Source: Pirellula sp. (lineage in GTDB: Bacteria; Planctomycetota; Planctomycetia; Pirellulales; PNKZ01). Taken from it: a stretch of DNA of 64,000 nt. Shown in pieces: positions 26,789 through 35,517 of this stretch (position 1 is the first letter of the stretch; every line of letters begins with the position of its first letter). A program made the translations under genes and the position numbers. The stretch is from the NCBI GenBank assembly GCA_013822735.1, contig PNKZ01000008.1, positions 62,001 through 126,000 on the forward strand, read 5' to 3'. Below the pieces are notes generated by a model. It did not search any database. It was not told the DNA's origin and worked only from the letters and a program-made list of their open reading frames with translations.

Positions 26789-27343
26789 ATGACTGGTATT
26801 CAAGTGTTTTTTGCAGCAGTCGGGCTCATCACTCCGTTCGTATCGGTGATGGCTGCCCATCAAGTTGCGCAGGCACGGGAGCGGAAGCAACAACTTCTGA
26901 ACCTATTGGTGAAGACAAGCCAAGACATACGCGAGTACGTCGTAAATTCGACGGACTTGAAGGTGTGTCAGCGAGCCAACTCGCTGGCTTATGATCAGAT
27001 GAATGCCAGTAGTTCCATGACGCCTGACACTATAAAAAGCCGGATAGAAAGGTACGGAAAAACGCTGGCTGATTTACAGACGAAAATGGTGGTGTTCGGA
27101 AACGCCCACGCGAAGCTAATGGGAGATAAGCTCGCATTAGATCTATTATTGGGTGGCCGCGCTGCCCCCATTCAATCAAAGATCCGAGACTTGGTCAGCA
27201 TTGGCGATACCGCGGAGTCACACGTGAGCGACCTTCCGTCTATCCACTCCAAGATGTCCGAAATGGTGGACATGGTTGACAACGAGATAACAGAACTGTG
27301 GAAAAGCATTCGTGGCTTTAATGCGGTTGATTGGTCCGAGTGA
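26789..27343 (+). CDS. Coiled-coil protein with N-terminal membrane anchor
   Basis: 184 residues from the ATG at 26789; an earlier start at 26750 is possible. N-terminal TM helix (IQVFFAAVGLITPFVSVMAA, 4-23), then a long helical region (QARERKQQLLNLLVKTSQDI, IERYGKTLADLQTKMVVFGN, KIRDLVSIGDTAESHV) to the end. The local base composition is richer in A+T than the neighbouring genes. Function unknown. It ends the rightward cassette and faces the protease-like gene convergently. Confidence 0.6.
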   Translation: MTGIQVFFAAVGLITPFVSVMAAHQVAQARERKQQLLNLLVKTSQDIREYVVNSTDLKVCQRANSLAYDQMNASSSMTPDTIKSRIERYGKTLADLQTKMVVFGNAHAKLMGDKLALDLLLGGRAAPIQSKIRDLVSIGDTAESHVSDLPSIHSKMSEMVDMVDNEITELWKSIRGFNAVDWSE

Positions 27344-27359
27344 GCGAATTCCGCGCATG

Positions 27360-27402
27360 AAAAAGCCCGCCGCCGGCCCCCGCGTAGAAGCCGACGACGG
27401 GC
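27360..27402 (-). terminator. Rho-independent terminator of the protease unit
   Basis: Read on the minus strand: a 13-bp stem with two G:U-type pairs (arms 27390-27402 and 27365-27377), a 12-nt loop, then UUUUU from the A-run at 27360-27364. It ends the leftward transcript that includes the protease-like gene. Confidence 0.7.
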
Positions 27403-27496
27403 GAACCGGACAACGAGCCCGGGTTGTGTTATAGGCGGGCGCTATCGACCGCCACCGCCGTGCGCGTCCCTGCACACGACGGCGGCAAATGGTTGG

Positions 27497-28267
27497 TTAG
27501 GTGCGGATGGACTTAGCGAACGCCTGCGCATCCGTGGGCTTCGCGGTTTGCTCGGCCGACTCCCGCAAGCGCTTCTCACTCCGCCGTTGACGGTCTTCCG
27601 GCGAGTACGGCGCCACCTCGCGAAACGTGCCGACGAATTGCCGAGTGTCTACCGCTGGGCCGCTGGTTACGGACTCGGCAAACGACATCATCGAGTAACG
27701 CCCGACGGCCATGGATGCGGTGATGACGTCCGCGAGCGCTGACTCCCGCAACTCCGTGGACTCCGAGAAACTCCGATTCGTCGCCGGGTTGGCGACGATG
27801 TCGATCGACTTGACGACCGTGATCGTCTCCACGACTCGGCGCCCGTTACGCAAGGGCCCGTCGCCGTAGTGGTCGGGTGAAAATCCGACCTTCGAAGTTC
27901 CGTTTTCAACATCGAAAAGCACCTGCTTCGCGCGGGGATGGTCCGGGTTGTATTTGACGTCGCCGATCAGCCCCGACGGAGTGAGTCGAACGTTGACGGC
28001 CTCGCCGAATCGGTCGCCGTAGGAACGTTCTGTGCCGGGCTTCACGTGGTCGAAGTAGACCGGCGCGCCTTCGTACATCGGCAAGGCCTTTTCCAAAGCC
28101 TGCTTGGTGTACGTTCTGCCGTTGGCCGATTCCATCCCCAAGAGCTTTACGCCGCGGATGACGTTGGCCGCTCGGTCGACTTTGGCACCGCCGTTGTTCG
28201 CGGCGGTGTATTCGAGGAATCGCTCACTTTTTGCGGGAATGCTTGCGGGAAAGGTGGCTGTTGCCAT
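27497..28267 (-). CDS. Prohead-protease-like protein
   Basis: 256 residues. Residues ~36-165 read like a prohead maturation protease: IRGVKLLGMESANGRTYTKQ, ALPMYEGAPVYFDHVKPGTE, YGDRFGEAVNVRLTPSGLIG, KVGFSPDHYGDGPLRNG and TITVVKSIDIVANPATNRSF. A conserved His (YFDHV) and Ser (KVGFSPDHYG) are candidate catalytic residues. These enzymes cleave scaffold and capsid proteins during head maturation. The C-terminal ~80 residues are Ser/Glu/Arg-rich. No major capsid gene follows in the expected position; the gene ends the unit. A satellite could use it on capsids of a helper phage, which is inference. Confidence 0.62.
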   Translation of the reverse strand: MATATFPASIPAKSERFLEYTAANNGGAKVDRAANVIRGVKLLGMESANGRTYTKQALEKALPMYEGAPVYFDHVKPGTERSYGDRFGEAVNVRLTPSGLIGDVKYNPDHPRAKQVLFDVENGTSKVGFSPDHYGDGPLRNGRRVVETITVVKSIDIVANPATNRSFSESTELRESALADVITASMAVGRYSMMSFAESVTSGPAVDTRQFVGTFREVAPYSPEDRQRRSEKRLRESAEQTAKPTDAQAFAKSIRT

Positions 28268-28327
28268 TGGGTTCTCTTTTCGTGTTGTGGGTAGTGGTCG
28301 TGTTTCGTGGGTTTGAAGGTTCGCTTG

Positions 28328-28861
28328 CTAAGTAATTGCGATGCGTGCTCCAAGACTGCTGGCGGGCCCGAAGCCGACGTCTGGCATCGTGATTGCCTCG
28401 GCCGCCGGCTCGACGGGATCTTCGGGAAATGCGATCTCAGGAGATCTCTGCAGAAACGACTGAGCGCGCAAAATATTGGAAAACTCTGCGCGTTGCTCGT
28501 TTTCAATGCGGATCAGTTCCGCTTGCTCCAAGTCCATTTTGCGGTTGAACTCCGCAATTTCAGCCAAGGCTTTTTCGTGACGGACTTTTAGCTCTGCTTT
28601 GCGACGTTCGAAGTCGGGCAAAGTCTCGACGATGGATTGGTTCTCGCGCCGAGATTGTTCCAAGGCGACGTGATTCTCAAACTGTTCAAACGTTACGCCC
28701 GCGGCTTCGATCGTTGCCAAAACGTCATCCGGCTCGACTTCGTTTCCGACGATGGTGTCGTTGACCAATTTCAGATACGCGGCTCGACGTTCGTTTCGCT
28801 CCGATGCCTGAATGGCCCGGGCTTCCTCAATCTTGGCGCGGGCGGCTTCTACGTTTCCCAT
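28328..28861 (-). CDS. Helical protein upstream of the protease, scaffold-like
   Basis: 177 residues from the ATG at 28861. Almost entirely helical and charged: NVEAARAKIEEARAIQASER, FEQFENHVALEQSRREN, FERRKAELKVRHEKALAEIA, EFNRKMDLEQAELIRIENEQ, with a Pro-rich tail (FPEDPVEPAAEAITMPDVGF). The composition and the place next to a prohead-protease-like gene fit an internal scaffolding protein. This rests on context and amino-acid character only. Confidence 0.55.
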   Translation of the reverse strand: MGNVEAARAKIEEARAIQASERNERRAAYLKLVNDTIVGNEVEPDDVLATIEAAGVTFEQFENHVALEQSRRENQSIVETLPDFERRKAELKVRHEKALAEIAEFNRKMDLEQAELIRIENEQRAEFSNILRAQSFLQRSPEIAFPEDPVEPAAEAITMPDVGFGPASSLGARIAIT

Positions 28862-28922
28862 ATGTTCGGTCCTTTGCTTGCGGTGGTGGATGGTTCGATC
28901 TTCTCTCAAGGTTAGAGGCGGC

Positions 28923-29111
28923 CTATTTCAATCGCTTCACAATCCGGCCCGGCGCTTTTGGCCCGGGCCATTGCTTGGTCGAATCGCAGAAAATTGCCCA
29001 CGCTTCGTTTTCGTCGGCTGCGTAAACGGTGGAGGTTTGACCGTTAAACGTGACTTGAAATCGCGCTCGTTGGGCCTGATCTTCGTTGCTGTGAATTGTT
29101 ACCGTCTTCAT
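28923..29111 (-). CDS. Small element protein, unknown
   Basis: 62 residues, a compact beta/alpha pattern (VTIHSNEDQAQRARFQVTFN, STVYAADENEAWAIFCDST) with a basic end (GRIVKRLK). Its ATG overlaps the stop of the preceding gene (ATGA), so the two are translationally coupled. No family recognised. Confidence 0.6.
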   Translation of the reverse strand: MKTVTIHSNEDQAQRARFQVTFNGQTSTVYAADENEAWAIFCDSTKQWPGPKAPGRIVKRLK

Positions 29112-29428
29112 CCCTTCGTTCCTTCCATGGTGTCGGCCGCGGCGACATCCGGCGAAGTGCCGGTAGGAGCGTTGGCCGTGGTGGTGGTCTTCAATTGCAA
29201 CTTCCGCCAGTCCGCGATGTATCGCAGCACGCGTAGGGCGGACTGCCGGAGATTGCCGTGAATGGGCGCCTGCCGGGCAATCCGGTCACACGCCGTTTCA
29301 ATCCGGGCGACGTCGGCCGCGTTGACGGGCTCGCCCAATCGCAGCCGTCGGCCGAATAGGTCGATGTCAGCGTTGGTGACATGCCCGGGAGCAGGCCGGC
29401 GGGGTTTGCTGAATCGCCAATCCGTCAC
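29108..29428 (-). CDS. Element protein of unknown function
   Basis: 106 residues from a GTG that overlaps the TGA of the frame before it (GTGA); its own stop overlaps the next ATG. Helical, Arg-rich core: DLFGRRLRLGEPVNAADVAR, IETACDRIARQAPIHGNLRQ, SALRVLRYIADWRKLQLK. Two overlapping junctions in a row are strong support that 29425-29673, 29108-29428 and 28923-29111 are one translated unit. No family recognised. Confidence 0.65.
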   Translation of the reverse strand: MTDWRFSKPRRPAPGHVTNADIDLFGRRLRLGEPVNAADVARIETACDRIARQAPIHGNLRQSALRVLRYIADWRKLQLKTTTTANAPTGTSPDVAAADTMEGTKG

Positions 29429-29673
29429 GATTGCACCTCCGCGGGGGAAGTGCGGGCGTGGTCGGCGGCCAGGGCCCGGGCGACGGCCAGGAGTTCGCCG
29501 AGGGCCGGCGGGGGAAGGGTGGCGGCCAGGGTGGTAAGTTCGGCAAGGTCGGGGCGAGAATTGCCCGAATCACTTCCCGATTGCAGTACGATTGCAGGAT
29601 TTTCCCACGAACTTGCAATTTCCCCGCGTTCTACGCCACTAGTTGCGGTCCTGTATTGCCCACTAGAAGACAA
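29425..29673 (-). CDS. 82-codon frame at the right end; would be the integrase C-terminus in the circular form
   Basis: In the integrated state the frame begins with a weak TTG inside attR (stop codon just upstream) and encodes SSSGQYRTATSGVERGEIA, VLQSGSDSGNS and LAELTTLAATLPPPALGELL, AVARALAADHART. Its first eight residues after the start (SSSGQYRT) come from the attachment repeat and are in the same frame as the integrase reading into attL. Joined at attP, the integrase would be about 531 residues, ending here. Its stop overlaps the next gene by GTGA, supporting real translation. Whether the short form is made in the integrated state is uncertain. Confidence 0.6.
   Translation of the reverse strand: MSSSGQYRTATSGVERGEIASSWENPAIVLQSGSDSGNSRPDLAELTTLAATLPPPALGELLAVARALAADHARTSPAEVQS
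29648..29670. other. attR core
   Basis: Identical over 23 bp to 13629-13651. The host sequence to its right continues with imperfect similarity to the attL side, including the tRNA-type terminator. Confidence 0.9.
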
Positions 29674-29863
29674 CGCAAATTAACGGTTCTCCGTAAAAGC
29701 CCGCATCACTGCGGGCTTCTTTTTTGTATTGCCCGGTCCTGCCCGCGGGTCGCGGGTGCCCGATTGCCGCGCTTTCGCAAGCCTCGGGTCGCGCCCTATT
29801 TTCGGTTGAGAGGGCCACGACTCCGTCTCCGAAGGTATTCGTTCCTAGTCGGCCCTCGACCAA
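29671..29863 (-). pseudogene. Possible relic of a related integrase 3' end
   Basis: Right of attR, read on the minus strand, host DNA resembles the 3' part of the element's integrase: CGAA..AGCGC.GCAA, a 12-bp gap, TCGGGCA, then a CAGGAC/CAGGACGGG-like stretch and the terminator. The partial frame (ESAAIGHP..., QYKKEARSDAG) parallels ASAAIILQSG... and EKKKPAVTRV of the integrase. This suggests an earlier occupant of the same tRNA. The similarity was judged by eye and is short. Confidence 0.4.
29697..29726 (+). terminator. Original tRNA-Val terminator, now right of attR
   Basis: AAGCCCGC (29697-29704), 6-nt loop, GCGGGCTT (29711-29718), then CTTTTTTG. Same architecture as 13678-13708. The rest of the 337 bp up to 30008 shows no gene. 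Confidence 0.8.
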
Positions 29864-30007
29864 TCGCTTTGTAAATTAGACTTGTGTGTTCGCCTCACCG
29901 TTCCGAATCAAATCTGCCGAACCTCGTTTGTCGCTCCGACCCGCCGTCGCACCGGACAAAATGCGGCAGCGTCGGTGCGGGTTGAGGGGCGGTAGGCGGC
30001 AAGTCTC

Positions 30008-30316
30008 ATGAGTGCACCTGAATACCGCACGTTTCGTGAATTTTATCCGTTCTACCTCAGCGAGCATTCCGACCGTGCAACGAGGCGGTTGCACTTCTTG
30101 GGCACCACGTTGGTTTTAGCACTGGTTGTGACGAGTGCCGCAACTCAATTCTGGTGGCTGATCATCGCAGCCGTCGTGCAAGCCTATGCTTTCGCTTGGG
30201 TCGGCCATTTTGTCTTTGAGAAGAATAGGCCTGCAACTTTTAAACACCCCTGGTACAGCTTCCTCGGAGACTGGCGGATGTGGTTCGAGATGCTAACGGG
30301 GAAGATCCCATTCTAA
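30008..30316 (+). CDS. Mpo1-like (DUF962) membrane protein
   Basis: 102 residues: FREFYPFYLSEHSDRATRRL and HFLGTTLVLALVV near the start, then AVVQAYAFAWVGHFVFEKNR, PATFKHPWYSFLGDWRMWFE and MLTGKIPF. These are the hallmark segments of the DUF962/Mpo1 family, including the H...H/FExNRPATFxHP motif. Yeast Mpo1 is an iron-dependent dioxygenase acting on 2-hydroxy fatty acids; bacterial members are mostly uncharacterised. Two to three TM helices. It is the first host gene right of the element. Confidence 0.9.
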   Translation: MSAPEYRTFREFYPFYLSEHSDRATRRLHFLGTTLVLALVVTSAATQFWWLIIAAVVQAYAFAWVGHFVFEKNRPATFKHPWYSFLGDWRMWFEMLTGKIPF

Positions 30317-30404
30317 GTGAACAGCACAGGCGACATCTCGCAGGAAAGCCGCAACTCACAACCGCGAGCAGGTTGAGCCTGCTATTTTGCAGTCGATACC
30401 GTGC

Positions 30405-32114
30405 CTAGCCACCGGGCGTTAGCTGTGTCGCGGAATCAAGTTTCCAACTGCCATCGCCGTTCAGCTTCAATACATGCTTGTGGTACTTGCGGATATTCAG
30501 GCGATGACTCACGCTGATGAGCGTCGTCCCAGAATCGTGCAGCTGCCGATACATCGCTTCTTCATTCTCGGTATCCAAAGCGCTTGTCGCTTCGTCCAAG
30601 ATCGTATACCGCGGTTTGGAAAGGAGCACACGTGCAAAAGCCACGCGTTGCTGTTCCCCAAGCGAAAGGATTTTTCCCCAATCTGCGACGACTTCCCAGC
30701 CGCCGCATCGTTCCGGCAGATCACCAAGGTTGACGGCTTTCAATACGTCGCTCAGTTCGTCGTCGGTCGGCTCTTTATTGTCCTTGGGATAAGTCAGCTG
30801 GCCACGCAACGTACCGATGATCATGTAGGGGCGTTGGGGGAGAAATAGCATTTCGCCTAACGGCGGACGAACGATGCTGCCGCTTCCAGAATCCCACAGC
30901 CCCGCAATGGCCCGGAGCAAGGAACTCTTGCCGCCCCCGCTGGCACCGATAATCAACAGACCGTTTCCTACTTCAATCTCCAAGGAAAGATCGTTGATCA
31001 GTATTCTTCGATGGTCGGGGGTTTGCAGCGTAAGGTTTTGAATCGCGAACCGATCGGCTTCCACGGTCTCAATGACGTTCTGATTCTTCGAGTTCTCCGT
31101 CGCCGACGCTTCCAGTGCATTAGCAAACTTATCCAAGCGACTGATTCCCGCCGCAAATCGACTGATCGTTTCAAAGTTATTCACGATAACGGTCAGCGCC
31201 GAAAACATGGCCGCGAAGGCGCCGGCAGCCTGAACGACTCGCCCCACCTCGAGATCGCCGGCGAGCACCTGAGGGGCAAGAATGAGCCCCGGCAAGATTA
31301 ACGTGATGGAACTGAAGGAATACTGCAACAAATTCAAGAACAATTGCCAGTTGATGATCTTGTTATAGTTTCCGAAGGCATCGCCGAATCGGCGTTTGAT
31401 ATTGAGCTTTTCCAGCTCTTCGCCGCGATAGAACGCAATCGATTCTGCGTTTTCGCGGACGCGCACGATGCTGAATCGAAAATCGGCCTCACGCCTCAGC
31501 TGGAAAAAGTGGAGCGCTACCAACGGTCTTCCAAACAAGAATGCCGCGATCACCGTGCCGATCGCGGCGTAGGCAAATAGAAACAGAACAAGGGACCTGG
31601 AGATGGACCAAAGCACGCCGCTGAAAGCGAAAAACTGTAAACCCATTTCCACCGCAAGCAACAGATAGAATATCGACCTCAGCGTGAACGTATTGATGTC
31701 TTCCGCGATGCGTTGATCGGGATTATCGATGTCGGTATTAAAAGTGAGTTTGTAGAAAGCGTTGTTACGGAAATACGTGTCCAAGTAGTGATGCGTTAGC
31801 CACCGTCGCCAATAGATGACGAGCTTTTCTCGGACGTAGTAATAGAATGCGTAAAACGGCGCTGCCGCGGCGATAATACCGATCGTCTTGTAAATCGAGA
31901 TCCAAAAACGGTCTGAGTTCCGGGAAGCGAGTGCGGATGTGAACTCGCCGGATTGCGCGTTTAGAAGTACGGCAAAGGTGGTGGATCCGAAGAGCAGTGC
32001 AATGAGCAGAACCAACAGGCCTCGGGCGATCCATTTGTCCTGAGAAAACCAGTAGGGCTTTACCATCGCAACAAAGCGCGGCAGCACTCGGTTGTTAATT
32101 CGGAATCTAAACAC
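30405..32114 (-). CDS. ABC transporter permease/ATPase fusion, YddA/SbmA (ABCD) type
   Basis: 569 residues. N-terminal half: about six TM helices with the SbmA/BacA/YddA features (WRRWLTHHYLDTYFRNNAFY, DNPDQRIAEDINTFT, LRREADFRFSIVRVRENAES, IAFYRGEELEKLN). C-terminal half, from about 350: nucleotide-binding domain with Walker A GASGGGKSSLL, signature LSLGEQQRVAFARVL and Walker B YTILDEATSALD. Relatives carry peptides, fatty-acid CoA esters or cobalamin; the substrate is not evident. Two such half-transporters form a dimer. Convergent with the Mpo1-like gene, 88 bp apart. Confidence 0.9.
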   Translation of the reverse strand: MFRFRINNRVLPRFVAMVKPYWFSQDKWIARGLLVLLIALLFGSTTFAVLLNAQSGEFTSALASRNSDRFWISIYKTIGIIAAAAPFYAFYYYVREKLVIYWRRWLTHHYLDTYFRNNAFYKLTFNTDIDNPDQRIAEDINTFTLRSIFYLLLAVEMGLQFFAFSGVLWSISRSLVLFLFAYAAIGTVIAAFLFGRPLVALHFFQLRREADFRFSIVRVRENAESIAFYRGEELEKLNIKRRFGDAFGNYNKIINWQLFLNLLQYSFSSITLILPGLILAPQVLAGDLEVGRVVQAAGAFAAMFSALTVIVNNFETISRFAAGISRLDKFANALEASATENSKNQNVIETVEADRFAIQNLTLQTPDHRRILINDLSLEIEVGNGLLIIGASGGGKSSLLRAIAGLWDSGSGSIVRPPLGEMLFLPQRPYMIIGTLRGQLTYPKDNKEPTDDELSDVLKAVNLGDLPERCGGWEVVADWGKILSLGEQQRVAFARVLLSKPRYTILDEATSALDTENEEAMYRQLHDSGTTLISVSHRLNIRKYHKHVLKLNGDGSWKLDSATQLTPGG

Positions 32115-32743
32115 TGCTTCGCTTTCGTCACTGGCGGTTGCTGAAAATGACTAGGGCGGCATAGGACACTTCGTTCGGCACTTTGGCACGGAAGGAATTC
32201 GATGGGAGCCGTCGATCCGGTTACTTCGCAATCGGCACGCAGCGAATAAGCCACGGGAGGGCGGAATGTCGAACCGATCCTCAGTCGCATCAACATGCGG
32301 TGGGAACCCCATGCACGTGGCGTGCCAATTTCGATCCCTCTCGGGATCCGAATTGCAGTGCAGATCTCCCGTCAACGGGAGCAAGAAGTCATTATTCGTG
32401 CTGTTAGCGCCGACTCGCTAGAACACGTTTGGCTTTGGCGACGATTAGAATGGGTTCATCAACACCGGGAGTTGATTCCTCCGCCGCCGACCAAAAATGA
32501 CGATCAAGCCTTCGGATGATCTTCGCGTCGAGCGAACGAGTTTTTGATGCGCGGGTCGTTCTGCTGCCAAGTGTCCCAGCCGCCTGTCTCACAGTCGCTG
32601 AATGCCTAGCACGACAAGCATTAACACGACCGTCGTCATGGCCGTCGCGCCGTAATTCTCGACGGCTCAGGGGCATTGTTGAACTGGCCCGCATCATTGC
32701 GGGCGGTTCATTTTCGTGAGGGCCTTGATTGCGACAACTCGCC
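32115..32743. other. Intergenic region with one hairpin
   Basis: About 630 bp between two leftward genes. It holds an imperfect inverted repeat at 32681-32709 (GAACTGGCCCGC... with GCGGGCGGTTC), which follows the stop of the 353-residue gene and may terminate it. No supported gene; the minus-strand frame here (32404-33027) overlaps the next gene and has no start signal. Confidence 0.5.
32681..32709 (-). terminator. Possible terminator of the zinc-ribbon gene
   Basis: An imperfect GC-rich dyad around loop ATCATT, about 35 bp after the stop on the minus strand. There is no T-run, so the call is weak. Confidence 0.35.
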
Positions 32744-33805
32744 CTAAACCCAATGCAAGAATCGGTGATTGCATAAACGACACCGGTAGTACCGCTTGTG
32801 CAGCAATCGCCACGGCATTTCGAGGAGCCGCATCCGGCTCTGGGTAATGTCTTTAGCGCCGACGCCGCATCGATTGCATCGCGGGGCGCCGTAAAGATGC
32901 GGGCTCGGCGAGTGCATCGGAGTCTCCGCATGTTCGGCCGCGGGAGACGCTTCGGCGGCTTCTGCTCGATCCGCGGCCTCATCAGACACCTCTGGCGGGC
33001 TCTCCAACATCGCAGGAGGTTCTTCACCCGCAGCTTCCGCGGCCGCGGTTTCCGACGCCGTGTCGTTTTTTAATTCAGGCTCTTCCACGGCGGAGGGCAT
33101 CTCGACCTCGGCGACGGCGACAGTTGCCGTTTGTGCAGGTTCCTCAAAGAACCGCACTCGCGATAGTTCACAAAGTAACTCCGCCAACGAAGCGCTGCAG
33201 GACTGTACTTCGGCAACATGCCCGTCGAGCGAGTCCGGATTACTCCGAATGTCGTTCCACCACCGTGGCTCATGAAACAATCGCGGCGGATTGGGCATAT
33301 CTACGCGATCTGCGAGTTCGTACAGATGGCCGATCGATTCTTGAACAAGTTGCTCAAGCGTTTGACGGATACGTAACGAAGGGTGCTCCACACTCGCCGC
33401 CGAGAGTTCCGACGCGACTCGCAAGTAAATATCGCGAGCATACTGCGAATGTTGCCGGCGAAAATCCGTCTGCCATTGCGCGAGAATACTCTGCAAACTT
33501 GCTTCATCCGTCCATTGCGGCGGCTCGCTACCTGCAGACGCCGCGAGCTCGCCGACGTTCGCGCGAATCTTGCGCCCCTGTTCGACGAGCGAGTCAAACT
33601 TTGCGCGTAGTACATCGGAGTCCACGTTCTCGGCCCAAGCCATGGAATTCAGTAAACCTCGATACTCATCCACGGATGCGGCGAGCGCGCTCACCTCCGT
33701 TTTCAGTTGCTCACACCGCGACACGCCGTCCATCTTGCGTGACAAGACATCTGCGGCTTTCGGCGACGACGAGCGAGCAGAATCGGACTTAGTTAACGTT
33801 GCCAT
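32744..33805 (-). CDS. Unknown protein with C-terminal zinc ribbon
   Basis: 353 residues from the ATG at 33805. Residues ~20-235 are helical (CEQLKTEVSALAASVDEYRG, RKIRANVGELAASAGSE, YARDIYLRVASELSAASVEH, LEQLVQESIGHLYELADRVD). Residues ~235-310 are a disordered Glu/Ala/Pro-rich linker. The last ~45 hold CNRCGVGAKD and RYYRCRLCNHRFLHWV, two CxxC pairs forming a zinc ribbon. It could be an adaptor that binds nucleic acid or a protein partner. No family recognised. The frame extends to 33895 but the extra part lacks a ribosome-binding site. Confidence 0.65.
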   Translation of the reverse strand: MATLTKSDSARSSSPKAADVLSRKMDGVSRCEQLKTEVSALAASVDEYRGLLNSMAWAENVDSDVLRAKFDSLVEQGRKIRANVGELAASAGSEPPQWTDEASLQSILAQWQTDFRRQHSQYARDIYLRVASELSAASVEHPSLRIRQTLEQLVQESIGHLYELADRVDMPNPPRLFHEPRWWNDIRSNPDSLDGHVAEVQSCSASLAELLCELSRVRFFEEPAQTATVAVAEVEMPSAVEEPELKNDTASETAAAEAAGEEPPAMLESPPEVSDEAADRAEAAEASPAAEHAETPMHSPSPHLYGAPRCNRCGVGAKDITQSRMRLLEMPWRLLHKRYYRCRLCNHRFLHWV

Positions 33806-34401
33806 TGCTTTAACCACGATTTCAATAGGAATCGAGCTGATTATCATGCGCGGTAGACTTGCCATTTTAGTCACGCTTTCGCGTGACTTCCTCACCCCGA
33901 TCGCAATGAATTTGAATGCTTTTTTCCTTTACGCATTCGTTGCCGAACCTTGGGGGGTGTCGGAATGGAACATCCATAAATCAGTTGAGTTCGGCTAGTT
34001 TCCGTGAGGCCCGCGAGGTTACCTGCTCCGTGTTAAACCTGTCGATGCTGTGAGACCGACATTAGATCAAAGTTAAGCGAATCGGTGCCGAGGATGCTCT
34101 CGGCGACGAGCCCGCGATTCCGCGTTTTTCGCCGCGAATGCCAAGTTCACCGTGTCATCGTCGAGTAGCCGAACCTGTAGCCGATTAAGAAGTGCGATTG
34201 TTTGCGTTCGCCCAATTGGCATTGCGCGTTCGCTTCGCGCGAAACGCCGCGGTGCCAAGTTCTCTACATTCGCAGTCGTCGGCTCCCCTTCGATTGCATA
34301 ATACTTCCGCTTATAACTGACAGCCCGACAGGCGCGCCGATTGCACTTGCTTCGGCGACCGCAACGAAACCAGACTCCATGAACGAACCATCGAGCAAGG
34401 C
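33806..34401. other. Intergenic region between divergent genes
   Basis: About 600 bp between the zinc-ribbon gene (left) and the MscS channel gene (right). Both promoters should lie here. No dyad, repeat or convincing short gene was seen. Confidence 0.5.
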
Positions 34402-35517
34402 ATGAACTTCGAATGGCTTGAGCGGGCGGCGACAAGCGTTGGGCTCGATCGACAATTCTTCGGCAACCCGGCCTACATTTGGCTCCTCGGGCTCGCTTTC
34501 TTCGTCGTGCTCTTCGTTGCGTTTTACGCGCTATCGGTCGTCATCGAACGTCGCGCCCGCGTTCGCGGCGACACGGCGCAGGGAGACTGGCCACAACTGA
34601 TTGAGAAGCTGGCGCGTGCAACCAAGGCTTGGTTTCTCTTTCTACTTGCAGCCCACCTTGCGGCGCAGTCGTTCGATTTTCCAGTGCGCGGCGAAGCGAA
34701 TCTGCGCATGCTTACGAAGATCGCCTTCGTCGTCCAAGGGGCGCTTTGGATGAACGTCGCTCTGCGATTCTTCACCACGCGCTGGATGAGCGCCCGCATC
34801 AAGACCGATCCGGGCAGCGTTATGCTGATGTCGGTCATGACGTTCGTCGGCAAGGCGGCGCTTTGGACCATCGTTGTTCTGCTGATGTTGGAAAACATCG
34901 GCGTCCAGGTGACGGCGCTGGTGACGGGGCTCGGCATCGGCGGCGTAGCCGTCGCCTTGGCGGCGCAAAACGTGCTCGGCGATCTCTTCGCGTCGCTCTC
35001 GATCGTCGTCGACAAGCCGTTCTTGCTCGGCGACTCGATAGCCGTCGAAAACGAATCGGGCGTCGTGGAACAAATCGGCCTGAAGACCACCCGGATTCGG
35101 GCCCTCTCGGGCGAACAGGTGGTGTTTCCCAACGCCAACTTGTTGCAAAGCCGCATCCACAACAATACGCGTCAGTTGGAGCGTCGAGTGGTGATTCAAT
35201 TCACCATCGCCGCCGACACTCCGACCGCGAAGATTACCGCACTTCAACAGTGGCTCAAGCAAAACATTTCCGGTCGACAGAAACTGCGCCTCGATCGGGT
35301 CCATCTCGACACGCTCACGGATGCAGGACTGAAGTTCGAGGCCGTTTACTTCGTCACCGTGCCGGACTACGGCTTGCACATGGACCTGAAGCAGGCGATC
35401 TACCTTGAATTGCTCGACTACCTTGCGGCCGAAGGCATCGCGCTCCCCAAACCGACGGTAACGCTGCAGGCCTCGGGCAGCGCCGGTCCGCCGCTCCCCG
35501 CAACGCCGAAGAAATAA
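34402..35517 (+). CDS. mscS: MscS-family mechanosensitive channel
   Basis: 371 residues. About five TM helices; the pore-lining helix and beta domain follow the family: LVTGLGIGGVAVALAAQNVL, GDLFASLSIVVDKPFLLGDS, then VEQIGLKTTRIRALSGEQVV and FPNANLLQSRIHNNTR. C-terminal alpha/beta domain to the end. MscS channels open on membrane tension and release solutes on hypo-osmotic shock. N-terminus longer than E. coli MscS (286 residues) because of extra TM helices. It starts 88 bp upstream of the POT transporter gene in the same direction, but function links are not obvious. Confidence 0.92.
   Translation: MNFEWLERAATSVGLDRQFFGNPAYIWLLGLAFFVVLFVAFYALSVVIERRARVRGDTAQGDWPQLIEKLARATKAWFLFLLAAHLAAQSFDFPVRGEANLRMLTKIAFVVQGALWMNVALRFFTTRWMSARIKTDPGSVMLMSVMTFVGKAALWTIVVLLMLENIGVQVTALVTGLGIGGVAVALAAQNVLGDLFASLSIVVDKPFLLGDSIAVENESGVVEQIGLKTTRIRALSGEQVVFPNANLLQSRIHNNTRQLERRVVIQFTIAADTPTAKITALQQWLKQNISGRQKLRLDRVHLDTLTDAGLKFEAVYFVTVPDYGLHMDLKQAIYLELLDYLAAEGIALPKPTVTLQASGSAGPPLPATPKK

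Noticed and set aside
32404-33027. Minus-strand frame of 207 codons overlapping the zinc-ribbon gene
   Set aside because: Overlaps the well-supported C-terminal zinc ribbon in another frame and lacks a ribosome-binding site.
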